From Whitmania pigra (lineage: Eukaryota; Annelida; Clitellata; Hirudinida; Haemopidae): a DNA stretch of 64,000 nt. The position numbers were made by a program, and so were the translations under genes. Under the pieces are notes generated by a model, which was not told the origin of the DNA, ran no database searches, and was given only the letters and a program-made list of their open reading frames with translations. The first letter of the stretch is position 1, and each line of letters opens with the position of its first letter. Positions 27,180 through 40,100 of this stretch are shown piece after piece. The stretch is taken from NCBI GenBank assembly GCA_021613335.1, contig JAJTWR010000251.1, positions 3,178,501 to 3,242,500 of the forward strand, in the 5' to 3' direction.

Positions 27180-27189
27180 ATAAATAAAT
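27171..27189 (+). other. Overlapping polyadenylation signals at the CLEC16A stop
   Basis: Tandem AATAAA hexamers overlap by two bases. The TAA stop (27177-27179) is inside the array, so the 3' UTR may be only tens of bases long if these are used. Confidence 0.6.
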
Positions 27190-28865
27190 TTTTAATTAAT
27201 TGATTCAACTGCTAATATTATATTTTTAATGAGATGATTAAGTTGTTTAATTGGTAAGGTTGGCTATTGCTATCATTGCATTTAAAACACTTCAACATAC
27301 CAGAAAGAGTTTCAATTCCTGCACTTGACATTTCTGCCATCAACATTTTCGACATTTCAACAACTGTTGCCAACATTTTCATCCTCATTAACTTATCTGC
27401 ATGTCCTTGAACTCCATCACTTTATGACATTGATCTTAATCTTGCACATTCCTCGAAGGGAGCTCCAAGTCCGTCTATGGGTGCTTTATTTTCCCTAGGA
27501 CTTAAAAGAGGAAAAAACCAATTAGGTGGTCAATAGCAATGATTAGTTCAGTAATTGATTAGTCAGGTGAAGCATAAAACAGCCATTAATGAGTCATTTA
27601 AGAGCTTTTAATGGGATCGTATGTAATCCAGGATTACAGTGGATTTCATTATTATATACATTATAATGTATTATTATTATTATTTTTACATACATAATAA
27701 TGATAATTATTATAATATATAATTTTAATTTAATGTATGTATTAATAATTATTATTAGCACTATAATTAATATTTACTGGCTGACATCCATTTCAACATT
27801 GGAAAAGATTCTGATTAGTTCAGAAGGAAATTTTGATCATGGAAGGGGAACACACAGTACCATGTACTACATACATTGTATAACCTATACATTGTACTAT
27901 TGTACATACAGCTAGTCGTCTGCTTTCTCAACTTTTGTGAACATGCGATGTGACGCGATTTGTTGAATTTTCCTTTCTGTTGGTTAGAGTTGAATATTTA
28001 ATGAGGTTGCATTGAATATTTATTGAGGTTGCTTTGAATATTTAATGATGTCCTGTTATTCTAAATTATTAACATACTAATAAATGTAGATAGATTATTA
28101 TTATATTATCATTAATTCATCAATAATTAGTATTTATTAAGAATTTGACTAATGTTTGTGAATTGCTTTTGTAACTCTTAATAACGTTTAAAAGCATTTT
28201 AAATAAAGTAAGAACATTTCAACAAGTATTTGTATTTTTGTTTTAAATTAGATATTCTGCCTGCCGTTTCTCGAGTTGAAGTAGAATTTTTTATGTGGGA
28301 ATTTGTTGTGTTAAGTATGTTAGATTAATCGATTTCTTGGTGGGGTTTGGCAATATTTATTTTTAGAAGTGAAAATTTATGTGTCACTTAAATTAATTGC
28401 ATTTGTACATTAATAAAAGTTTGTCAAGAGATACGTGGTGATTGGAAAGTAATACCCATTTTTATATTTCTTAGAATATTTTAATGTGTTGTAGTATAAT
28501 TTCAATTTGGTGCAAATGCTGCACGGGAATTTGTTGTAATTTGTTTTAAATGAAATGTTCTGAGTCATGGTTGAGATCTTGTTGATATCTAATAATGATA
28601 TTTTTGGTGTTAATGATGATGAGTTTGGTGGTGATGACGATTATGGTGATAGTAGTGATGATCAAGATGGTGGTGGTGATGTTGCCACGTTAATACACGT
28701 TAATAAATATTATAAAAACAAAACAAATGGATGGTGACGGATTGACTGATGCAGCGCTGGGATTTGACGAGGAATTGGGACGGGAACTGCTGTGTCACAG
28801 ACTGGAGATCTTACAGATTTCTGCAAATTCTTGCACACAAATACGCGTTTCTTACATCTTCAAAC
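27180..28865. other. Intergenic, nothing recognised
   Basis: AT-rich sequence between CLEC16A and the repeat cluster. It has short ATT runs (about 27650-27770) and GAT/GGT-rich low-complexity sequence (about 28600-28680). No coding signal. Confidence 0.45.
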
Positions 28866-29368
28866 CTGCGTGATGATAATTATGATTATCAGTTTGGTGA
28901 AGTTGATTAAGATATAGAAAAAGAGGAATTCTTTGGCGAAAGCAAAAAATTGCAGCATTTTGTGGAAGTTTCAGAAAACGACAAAATCGATGGACCCTTT
29001 GAACTGCAAAAAGATATCAACTTAAGTTTTCCGTCCCTAATGTTGCGATCTCGCTGCACGTCTTCCTTAACCGAGTTATTAATTGTCAACTGTGAACACT
29101 TTTTCTAAAAACTCAAGCTGATAAAAACTTCCTACAACCAGCAAAGCCAGACAAGGCTTAGAGACTTGGCAGTTCTATCCGTAACGAGGGATCTTGCCGA
29201 ATGACTGACTTTTGGAGGTGTTATCAATAATTTGGCAAATGAAAAGTGCGAAAAGTGTGTTTGTAAATTTTCAACCGAAAGTAACTGAAAGAACTCGCTG
29301 ACATGTTTCACAATTTTGAGTATCCAAGCCATGAGTCACCGCAAAAACGAAAACGAAATTCAAAATAC

Positions 29369-30320
29369 CCACTTATCTCGACCTCTGTTAACTCGTCAAC
29401 CCTATTAAATTGACGTTTTTGAAATGGCTGACCACAAAGATGTCAAAGATACAGTGCTTTAATGGTTCACAAATTCCCGAGCAACAAACTTCCCGTCAAT
29501 GGTCCCTTGCTGATGGAGAGGGTGTACATCCTGGCTGGATCGTTTCAAAAAAGACACAACATTGTCTTCAAAGCAATTTGTGGAAAGATGATCAAGAACA
29601 AGTGGATTCATGACTGAACACTCTGATCATTTTTTATACTGATGTAACTAGGGTGTTTTGGAAATGCCTATGGGGTTTCAAGGGGAGGCTTGTCACGGTT
29701 GAAAAAATCGAACTGACTTACAGTGCAAGTTGCTAATAACACGGATAGAAGCAAAAAAAAGCCTTTTGTTGTCAGCAAACATGTATGTACATATTACTGT
29801 TTTCAATATCAAATATCAGTTGCTGTTGTGTAAAAAAAAATGTCTATCAAATATACAATACACGTGCATGCACATTCTCATTTATTAACGCATATTACTA
29901 TATTTTCATTTATTAACGCATATTACTATATTTTTATTTATTAACGCATATTACTATATTTTTATTTATTTCAACCAAAAAGAGGGTCACATGTGACCAC
30001 TAACACAAAGGGGAGTCAAATAATCTCTACTTATAAAGTGAATAGGCAAGATTTAAGTTGATTAGATTGTTAGAAACTTTCTCAAGTCGGTGTTGGAAGT
30101 GCAAGCTTTAAATCGACCATGATTTGTGGAGCTGATAATATCTGAGGGTAGAGAATTCGCGATTCGCTTGGGGAAGAAATGGAGCCTGTGAGTGATGGAG
30201 CATTACGCGCATAAAGAAATTTCAGGATCATGTTAAGTTATTGATTTTCGGTTATATCGATCATCGGTTATCTCGACTCTTTTTGTCAAACCCCTAGGCC
30301 GACATGACCTGGTTTGACTG
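29369..30320 (+). mobile_element. Tigger/pogo-like DNA transposon relic A
   Basis: The right terminus (about 30240-30320, ending GACTG followed by TA) is the reverse complement of the left end of relic B at 54213. The left terminus begins CCCACTTATCTCGACC at 29369 and seems to lack its outermost bases. A transposase remnant starts at ATG 29424 (MADHKDV) with a CENP-B/jerky HTH reminder (LADGEGVHPGWIVSKK). DVTRVFWKCL, near 29640, recalls the first catalytic-Asp DET-x-FW motif. Most of the DDE domain is deleted. Confidence 0.75.
29879..29971 (+). repeat. 28-bp minisatellite, about 3 copies
   Basis: TTATTAACGCATATTACTAT recurs at 29882, 29910 and 29938 with an exact 28-base period. It lies inside Tigger relic A. 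Confidence 0.9.
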
Positions 30321-30520
30321 TAATAGGTTTTCAGTTTTCATATTTGTGGTTCATGAAAAATGAAGCAGTAGACCATTGTATATATGTATACGAGTATATA
30401 TTAAGATGAAAATCTATAACTAAAATTAGATCTTTGTAGTTCCGTGAAAATAAATATTTGAGGGCTTTTCGGAATTTTGAAGGTTAACGGATGGGGGGTG
30501 GTACAAACAGTTGCTACGGT

Positions 30521-31191
30521 TGTTCTTGAAGGGCTTGTCTGTTCCTAATTTTAAAGTAATCGTCTGCGACTTCTTTCGAAATAGAGAATGATGCAGAAGC
30601 TCTCATTGCAGACCTTATAATTAATGGGTCTTTGGCTAAGGCAACTGTTAAGTTTTTGATATCTAACTGTAACCATATAGAGAATAATAAAGATTTGCAA
30701 GAAAATCCTCCTAAAAAATATTTTATTACTAAATTAATAACATTACTTATTTGGTTATTTACTCTACAAGATATTTAATAAGGTTACGTTGAATATTTAA
30801 TAATGTCCTGTTATTTTAATTTATTAATTAATTAACAGACTAATTAAATTGTTTAATTACATAAATTAATTTTATAACTTCTCTCGATGGCAATTTTAAA
30901 ACCTCGCGTTAGAATCGCTGATAAATCTTGGCGACAACAGAAAGTTGTCTTTGTTGTTGTTAATGTTATTGTTGTTGTTGTTGCTGCTGCCATTGTTATT
31001 GCTGCTGATATTGTTTTGTCACAAACTAATTAAGATTCGGTCGCTGCTGTTGCTCCGATAAAGGGGGCGTATTCGAATTGGGACTTTAAACTTCGGGCCG
31101 AGTGACGTCACCGCTACTGCTGGTCCCGTGACCTGCTCAGTTAAAGTAGATTGGCTATTTCGATTTTGATATTGTCGAGCAATCTTTATCG
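30521..31191. other. Intergenic: Rab11-FIP upstream region
   Basis: No gene. It holds a TTG/CTG-rich low-complexity stretch (about 30950-31015), followed by a short GC-richer segment (31060-31140) that looks like the promoter of the next gene. Confidence 0.45.
31103..31110 (+). promoter_or_regulatory. Palindromic CRE (TGACGTCA) upstream of Rab11-FIP
   Basis: A perfect 8-bp CREB/ATF site 82 bases before the Rab11-FIP start codon, in the GC-richest part of this intergenic region. The position is typical for functional CREs, but use is inferred only. Confidence 0.4.
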
Positions 31192-34100
31192 ATGTGGAAT
31201 CCTACTCACATACAACTAACAGGTGATGTGCTCATGGGTGATTGAATGCTCAGGTGCGACTCAATGAAAAGGTGGATGAGTGGTTGGGATTAATCAGGCG
31301 GATGAACGATGAAATGGATGGATGGATAAACAATGGATCGATGGAGGGAAACATTATTGAATGGACAAAAAATCGTATTCATATAGATGGCTAAATGGAT
31401 AAAGAGATGAATGCATGGATGAATGAATGGATGGCGAATAAACAAAGTAATTGAGTAGAACTGATGAGCGATGTTGCAGAGTGGTTGACTGATTGAAAGA
31501 GAATTTTGTTTACATTTTGCAGTCGGTGGCTGCAGAGATCTCATTAAGAAAGGAAAGTCAGGTGAGTTCCCATAATCAATATTATTGTTATTAATTATTA
31601 TTAATATGTTCATTATTATTCATCATAATATAACTTGTTATTATTAAACTCTTAGTCTCAGCAGTTCTACAACAATCCATCTGTTATTTGTTTAGCATCT
31701 TAACCAATGCAGCTGTTCATAATATCTGTATTATCGCCAATAATTGTCGTTGTTGTCATTTCTTTTTTGTTGACAGACCATCGATGAGATTTATAGGCCA
31801 TCAGCATAAACTTTGTTTTTGCACGCCTTATATGAAGTCGTCAATTCATTACGATGTTATATTAATGCAACAATATTTATTATCGCTTTAGTTATATTAT
31901 CGTAATTGTTATTGCAGTTATTGTTTCATTATTATTTCATTATTAGTGTTATCGTAGTTAACCTTTGTTAATATACCACATTGTTGCTGTTGTTGTTGTG
32001 GTTACTAATATTATTATGTTGCTGCGGTTGTACTTAATTAAATCGGCAATAGCGAAAATATTGTCATCAATTGATGCATAAGGCATTTTATCAGCCTTCA
32101 AAAGACCATCCAACATCTGTTTTCCATTGAATCTAGTTGCTACTATTGCTAATCCATGAGTCATTTAAATGTGCGTTAGATAAATTAGGTTCTGTGAATT
32201 AAAACAAAAATGCATTTCTCCGTAACAAAACGTCGGCTGCATTGAGGTGAATGAAATCAATGAAAGCATAGCAGTTATGATGACGATGTTGTTGAAGATG
32301 ATAATGGTGATGGATTTTAGGTCTGAATTAGTCATTTGTCAGCTTGCTGGCTTAATGAATTTAATGGTCGTATTAATGACATTATTACTGTTACGCCATG
32401 GACTCCTAAATATACAGATATATGCGAACGACGGCTAAGAAGTATCGCTGTAATTAGAGTTACCATAGTTAGAATGCCATTAGTGATTATAATTGAAAAT
32501 GTAATAAAAATGTTGCTTCCTATATTGCCGAACTGCTTAAAATTTTTTTTTAAACAATTCGATGACATAACTTTATTAATCAATCGATTAATGAATTTAA
32601 TTAATCAATCAGTTATCACAATTCTTAACCAGAGCTAGATAAAATATTCCATAAGTTCCTAAATTCCACCGGAATTTGGACCAAAAACGACATCAGAGAT
32701 AAAATACAAATACAATTGTTGGAGTGTTTTGTTGCTGAAACGCAAAACTCCCGCTTTGGGCGGATCTAGAAGCGCGTTGTAGGGGAAGAGGAGGGTTGGG
32801 CCGCGCACTGGAACCCGTGACTGGGGGCATCTACTAATATTTTATTTCAATTAAAATTTCGTCATATTAGTATAATAGTTTTCATTATTCTTTTACAATG
32901 GATGCCTTATTTTTCCATCTTACTACAAATTAATAATCTGTGTATCTTCTTTAAATCTTTGCTACAGAGAAACTTAAGCAAGGCTCATTGACAATCAGCT
33001 ATTTCAACGCAGACGCCAGTAATTCTGCAATATAAGAACATCGATATTACCATTAGTTTAATTACAAAAGGATACACGACCGACAAGCCTGCTTTGTAAC
33101 AAAGGACAAGCGGTTACCCTACCAAGGGCACCACTAAAAAGGTTGCACAATGAAGCCGATTTGAAGCTTGGGACGCATTCTTTGAAAAGTGTTATACAAT
33201 AACATTTCTTACAATAGAATAAACGTGCAACTAATGAATTCATCACAACAAACAAATTGATCACGCATGAATCTCTGGAGTGCATTTGGGATGATCACAT
33301 GACAATGGCTCTCAATTATAGATTAGCTCACTTTGGCTAATCCGACATTTAAGAAAGAGCATTCCCTTTTAAGAAGTTATTAATAATCACTAGTTATTAA
33401 ATTTGAGAGAGTGTTTAAAAGCTGAATCCTTTTTTTTATTTATGGTATTATTTAAATAATGTTCATTTAAATCAATAATTCTTTTTAAATGATTAAATAT
33501 ATTACAATATTAAAGTAAGCCTAACTAATGCTAGTTAAGAAAAATTTAGAAAAAATTAAATCTTAGTGATTAGCAAATGTTATTAAGCAGTAATTTTATA
33601 ACAATAAACTAATGTTAATAATTAACAATAATCTCAAAATAATTAATGTAAAAAAAGTATCGCTATTATAACAAATATTTGCTTGCAATTAATAACAAAT
33701 AATAATAATAACATTAATAATTTTGTCTCTGAAATCAACAGGAACTAACGATGCCTATGTCTTAATCAAGTGTGGGTCCAGTAAATACCAAACCTCGATC
33801 AGAGAGAGGAGTGTTGATCCTATGTTCAATGAGAAATGCGAATTGTGAGCCAATTCTATTTATCTCTTGTAATAATCAACTGCTAATCATACATTCTTAT
33901 TTATTAATCATTTAACGAATTAGTAAATATTTTATTAATAACACATTTCGTTTATGAAATCGGTATCATATTATTAATAAAAACAATAATAATAGTTATT
34001 ATTAATTGTTTACCTACTACCTATTTACAAATTACTATCTACCAGTGCACTGAAAGATGACCCGAAATGTATTAAGGTCAAAGTTTACCACCGGAATTTT

Positions 34101-37100
34101 TTTGGAGCTGACGTACTCCTTGGCCTTTTGAACTTATCCCTGGCAGACACATGCCTCAACATCACTTCAAATAGAAGGTATTTGATAGTTATATTCATAT
34201 AATAATATTCATTAATACCCCTAATTACTATAATCAATCCACAATATTAAATTTATGCATTGTCAGTATTAAAATTGTTAAAACATTATTGCAATACTTA
34301 TCCATTGCTATTTATTATTATTATTAGATACAAAATGCGAATTAGCTTCTAATTCCACTTCTAAATACATGCATAGATAGTTAACCAAGTAATTAATTAA
34401 CAGACACTAATCTCATATTTCTCAGGGACTGGTACAGACTTACCCAGAAGACAATGAATTCCAGGAAGTATATTGGCGAAATTGAGTTGTTCCTCTCTCT
34501 GGGGGTTCAAAGCCAGCTGTCCGCCAGCAGACCTGACCTTAGCAAGAAAGTATCCCATCCCATCCGATCAGTTGCTAAGACGTTTGGTTGGTTGCTTGAT
34601 AATGTTGATTGGCTGAGTGGGCTATAAAAATTGATCGCCTGGGTAATTGTAATAATTGCGTCATGAGACAGCGTATCAAGGCCTACCATACAAAAAAGCT
34701 TGGGAGGCGTATTTAGACGCCGTCCCCAAAAGGCTGTTCGTCCTTCTCAAAAAATTAAAATGATCACCTTTGGTTTGCTTTTGAACATGGTCGTAGTTAG
34801 ATTACAAGGGTGTTTTCAAAAATATTATATTTTTAATTTCAACGCTAAATGTCGCTCGCTAGTGTTATAAATTAAAGATTTGCCTTATTATTATCATTTT
34901 AATCTTTTTATTATGCGTACCTGAGTATAGCCCACAGCTAACCACATTAGCTAATGTATATCACACACACTCTTTTCATTAACACTGCATAGTTCATCAT
35001 TAATTTACCAGTAATATTTATCATGGTAATTTAAAAAGTATTTTTTAATATAATAATTTAGTATTAGTGTTGTTTTTCTGTTATCGTCGTGGTAGCTATT
35101 GTTGATGTTGTTGTTGTCCGTAAACAGAGTGGTCTACACCATCATAGATCCTTATCGCTAACTAACCAACCGAATCAGGTTAAATATCTCGCGTTGTAAG
35201 ACTTGATATCCAGGATATCATATCCTGATATCAATATTTGCACTCAGTACGCTCTTGTATTTATTATGTGCTGATCTAAGGTGATCTAAGGCTTAGGTGA
35301 TCGTGATAGGATCAATCATCAAATAAAAATGTAAATGACGTTTTGTTTAGTATTTGAGAGCCTATTAATTGTCGTAAATGCTTAATTAACTACATAATTA
35401 ATTTAGTTGCCGCGATTTTGATTATATTAATCTAAGCACAAGCCTTCATCAATAATAAAATTTAAGTAGTTATTATTACCTATCCATTTTTTACCCTATT
35501 ACAAAATTAAATCAGATAACTACGTTAACGCATAGGCGAAGTGGTCAAAGAATGAGCTTAATGCATAAACTAATGGATTGATTAATGAATGAATTTATTA
35601 ATTCATGAATGAATAACTAGCGAAAGAATTGATGAATGAGTTAGTGAATAAATTATTCAATGAATGAAATAATGAGTTAATTACGATCTAATTCGTAAAG
35701 GCAACATGCTCCATCCAAAAAATAGTTCAAAGTCGACCTCCAGTTCATCTCCTTCAGCGAGAAACGAAAGGTTGGAGATGTTTCTCAGGTCTCAGGTAAG
35801 TGAGGCGTCATTTATTTAAGCGCATTTTATGATATTTTTATTTTTTTTTTGCGTAAATTTTTTACGAGTCTTAATAAATTTTTTCAAGTTCGAGTTTCTG
35901 AAGACAATTTATTTTTTCTTTGTTAATTAATTGACATAAATAATTCAGTCTAAGTAAAAATTTTTAATAATCGCTTATTATAATTATCATTATAATTGAT
36001 TAATTTAATTAATTCAAAATAAGATAAATTAATTTTCAATACTGTTATTAATTTTTTATCTTAGATTTTATCAAATAATTTTTTAAAGTTTTTTAGTTTC
36101 GACAAATTTAGTTCGATTTCCAGGGGCATGTTAAAAGTTGAACTTGAAAATGCTCTTTATTTTCAGTCTTGTCTGGACGTATCCGTGACTGGGGGCAAAG
36201 AACTTATCGGAAATAGGAGAAGGATGGTTGAACAGGTGAATTGGTAATGGAATAGATGAGTGCATAACTGGGTATGAATGTTCAGATGGACGAATTCTAT
36301 TGTTTTGAGCTTCTCAAAGAAGTAATTTGAATTTAGTATTTTAAATATTTTTGAAAAGTAATTTAGTATTTGATACTTTAAATACTCAGGGGCAGGTGTT
36401 TTGCCCATCTTTGGGAATAGGTAGATGAGTGATTGAAAGAATGGATGGATGAATGGAAACAACCCAAAAAGTAAACCATTAAACTAATTAATATAGAATA
36501 ACAAAAACGTAATAACATACATTTTAACGATCGCCTGTCATCAACAAACCTTTCTAAAAACCTTTTTTCCAAACCTCTGCTCACTTTGCATATCCCCATC
36601 TCAGATCGAGGAAGAGGCGGCAACTCCTGAGAGCGAAGATTACAAAATCCTACCGGAGGACTCTCTGGACAAATCCACAATTTTGTTAGAAGCTGAAGAA
36701 TCGAAAAACGACGATGTTTTTGGAACCGAGCTGCTAGCAGGAGTGCCGATACCAGTTACGGTGTGTTGTGATCAATTGTTGCTGAATAATTACGTAATTA
36801 ACCATAACCATTAGTGCTTTTATTACAGAAGAAAACGACTTTACGAGATTTGGGCGATATGATAGATTCTGCGGATGCATCTGATGCTGTTAAATTTAAT
36901 TACTGTTATTGTCGTAGTAAACAAATATATCGAGATCGTAAATCATTTAGATAAAGATTTAATAATAAATCCTGACATTATATTTATAATTTACTAAATG
37001 TTAATGCATCGATTATAATAAAACTTATATAATAAAAAGTTAAAAAATTTAAATATTAAAAATCATGAAGTTCAAGAACCCAGTTTATTTTTTAATTTGA

Positions 37101-40100
37101 ACTTTGACACAATTTACAGGAAAACTCAGTTAATGGGGCGATTCCAAAGGACGACATGGAGGAGTTCTGGAAAATCTTGGAAGAGACGCCTGTGTTTTGT
37201 GCCAATCAGAAGAAGGTTGTTGGCAGTGTTAGTAGTGGAATTGAGTTTTCATTTATCTTTTCTACTCTTTATTAAAAATCTATCTCATGATAATAATGAT
37301 TATTATTATTAAAATGATATATATAATATATTAATAATTATATCATAATTGATTAAGCTAATAATCCTTTATTGATTACTGTTCATTGGTTTAATTATTA
37401 TACTTTTAAGGAAAAGGCAAGAAATGACAATTCCAGCCAACCACTGACTGAGGAGCAATTTTTCGACTCCCTGCTCAATACTGCGAGTTGTGGTAGGTTT
37501 CGAACCTCAGTCCTTTACATCCACCTGATCCTATGTATCTTTTTCCATATTTTCGCACATGCAATCTTAATGTTTATGTAAAGTAAATTTAAATAAAAAA
37601 GTTTATGTATGTAAACAGAATTTACATTCTTTTTAAAGCGTCAAAGAATAACAGTTGAATTTATAATCGTTCATCTGAAGTATTTTATAATTGTTATTAA
37701 TATGTTTAATATTATTTTGCGTATATTATATTTATAATTTTTTATGACATTATAATTAGTAAAAAATGCATATTTTTTTATTAACAAAATGTTGTCTAAT
37801 GCAGAGAGCAAGGGCACACAAACGGCCAATGGAATTTCGAGGAAGGTTTCAGTTGGCTGCCAAGGTGGGTCATATGGTCATTTCATGAGCTGTTGATGAC
37901 TGATGATTCTTTATCGTAGTGATAGTTCAAATGATTACAACGATAATCGAATTTAATAAATATTTTAATTATATTGATGATTATAAAAAAATTAATAATA
38001 ATTAATTTAGTCTCAATGGACAACATATGTCAAAAATGCATCTATTACGAAGAGAAACTCCACGAGAGGCAGGAAGACTGTTTTCCACAGAAACAAGTTT
38101 GATTTTAAAATAAATGTTTCTAACATAATTATAATATTTAAACAATTGTTAATCATTTAATATTTAATAATATAACAATTACCCTAATAGATTATACTGT
38201 TATTGGTTTATCTTTAAACAGTAGGGCTGCGAACGATTAAAATTTTCTTGATCGATTAAATTCGATTAAATTATAACGCACATATATTTCAGCTATTTGT
38301 GGTTGATCTGGTTGCATCGTAACTATACATTAGCCAGTACGCAAAACCACACGACCTCAGTTAGCTAAAACAATCAATGACTTAAGTCTTAACTTCACAA
38401 ACACGTTATAAATTCGTTTATTAGCTTAAAAACTTTGAGAGAAACATTGAGAATCAATCTGTCACTTTAGACAGTCACGTAAACAAACATTTACATTTCC
38501 TGGAAGCAGACACGATCGCATTTTATTGATGATATACCCTGTAGAACTGAAAAGTATTTTGCACGAAACAGATGTTGCTGGTACAAAAGCAATTGTCTGC
38601 ACAAAACTGCCTAGGACAGGAAAACGATGGTTATTAAGTTTCCACGACATGAGAGGATCCTCTGTTTAGGGAGTGGGAGCTTCTTCATGTGCTTTTCTTT
38701 TGTTGGACGTCCTGCTCGCTGTTTTCTATCATAGAGGGCTCTGAATGCATTTAACAATGCTATCCATACTTCTCGTTTTGGTATTCTTAGAAAAGTGGAT
38801 CTAAGGTAAAACATCAATGCCTTCAATTCTGTCCGAGAAGTATTTGAATGTTGAAGTATGAAACGCGCAATATAACCTGGATCATCGTCATTCACTTTTA
38901 TAAATCTGCGCAAAAAGGCCTCTAATGGAAGAACAGCAGAACATGTCGCATATTGTTCACTCCCGACATATTCTGTAACTTCTGCAAGTGAGTCTAACAC
39001 TGACGTATATTTGGCCATTTTGTTCCAATCCAATTCTGTCAGTTTAGGCCCACTGTAGTTTTTTGGATAGTCAATGTAATATTTTTCGATGGCATCTTTC
39101 CAACAACCTGGCCAAAATTCTGTAGGTGCTGTTTTAACGAGTTGCCACATCTTGCTGTAATTTGTGGAAAATGACATCTATCGACTGATGGACACTGGAA
39201 TGGATTCTCTTCAGTTCAGATGAGTTGGCCAAACTGTGCTTGAAATGCCAAACTAAGTGTTGACATTTTGCCAAAAAACAGGTGATGAGTCGGCTGCCTT
39301 CAAATATGCTAAATTGAAGACAGTGAACGATACGTGCGTATGTGGCCTTAATCAGTTCGCCCGATTGCAGCAACCATGTTGCATTGTTTGTGACACAGCA
39401 TATCTTATCGGTGATGTTCCATGCTGCAACAAACTCCTCGAAGAAACTGGCAACATTTTCAGAGGTGTGTCGTTCATCAACAAGCAAACAACCTAATGCT
39501 ACTGATTTCAGTTTCCAGTCTGAACCAATCCAGTGACCCGTTACACCACAGTAAGATTCGTTGTTGTTCGAAGTCCAAAAAACAGTAGTGATGGCAATGC
39601 TTTGAATCCTTTTCCACAACTTTTTTGTGCTCCGCCAAATTCTCTTTGTACATCGATTGTACTTCGACAGGCAAGTGGTAGGTCTGGTTTTGAAAGCTGT
39701 CCGCAACACTGTTCGTAGTCCATCGTCTTCCACAATTAAAGTAGGAGGCCTGAACTGGCGATCCAGCGAGCTAAAGCGACTTTCAAGTCTACAAAAAGTT
39801 TTTTACAGGCTTGTTATTCTGACACAAGAAATTCGTTATTGATCATTCTTTAGAAATCTTTTGATAGTCACTGCCTTCAACGTCTTTATGTTTGAGAGGA
39901 TGATTGCTCCGATGATGATACATACGTACTAACGTATTTGAACAGCAGAAAGCAAATTGTTTACTGCAGTGAACACAGTGAACATTGTCGCCATCGACAA
40001 GAACATTTGGTTTGTAAAAGAAATTCTTGCTCAAAATACCGATTAATCGATTAAAACTGCAGCCCCATTAAAAACATTATTATTATATAATTATTAATTA

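Larger units (their letters stand above)
28866..30520 (+). mobile_element. hAT transposase relic, copy 2 (ZMYM1-like), split by a Tigger element
   Basis: Homologous to the copy at 6165-9015. About 28870-28960 shares AATTATGATT, GGTGAAG, TTCTTTGxCGAAAG and ATTGxAGxATTTTG with 6170-6235. A plus-strand frame open to about 29105, continued after one stop, reads LKLIKTSYN, then RLRDLAVLSVTRDLAE, then LTFGGVINNLANEKC. This is the C-terminal dimerisation signature of ZMYM1-like hAT transposases. The tail word TTTGAGGGCTTTTCGGAA (about 30460) matches 8930 but lies beyond the Tigger insertion. Confidence 0.6.

Noticed and set aside
35718..35795. Alternative acceptor for Rab11-FIP exon 6 giving FKVDLQFISFSEKRK
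   Set aside because: Looks C2-like, but its end phase hits a stop in the next exon; the acceptor at 35732 keeps the frame.
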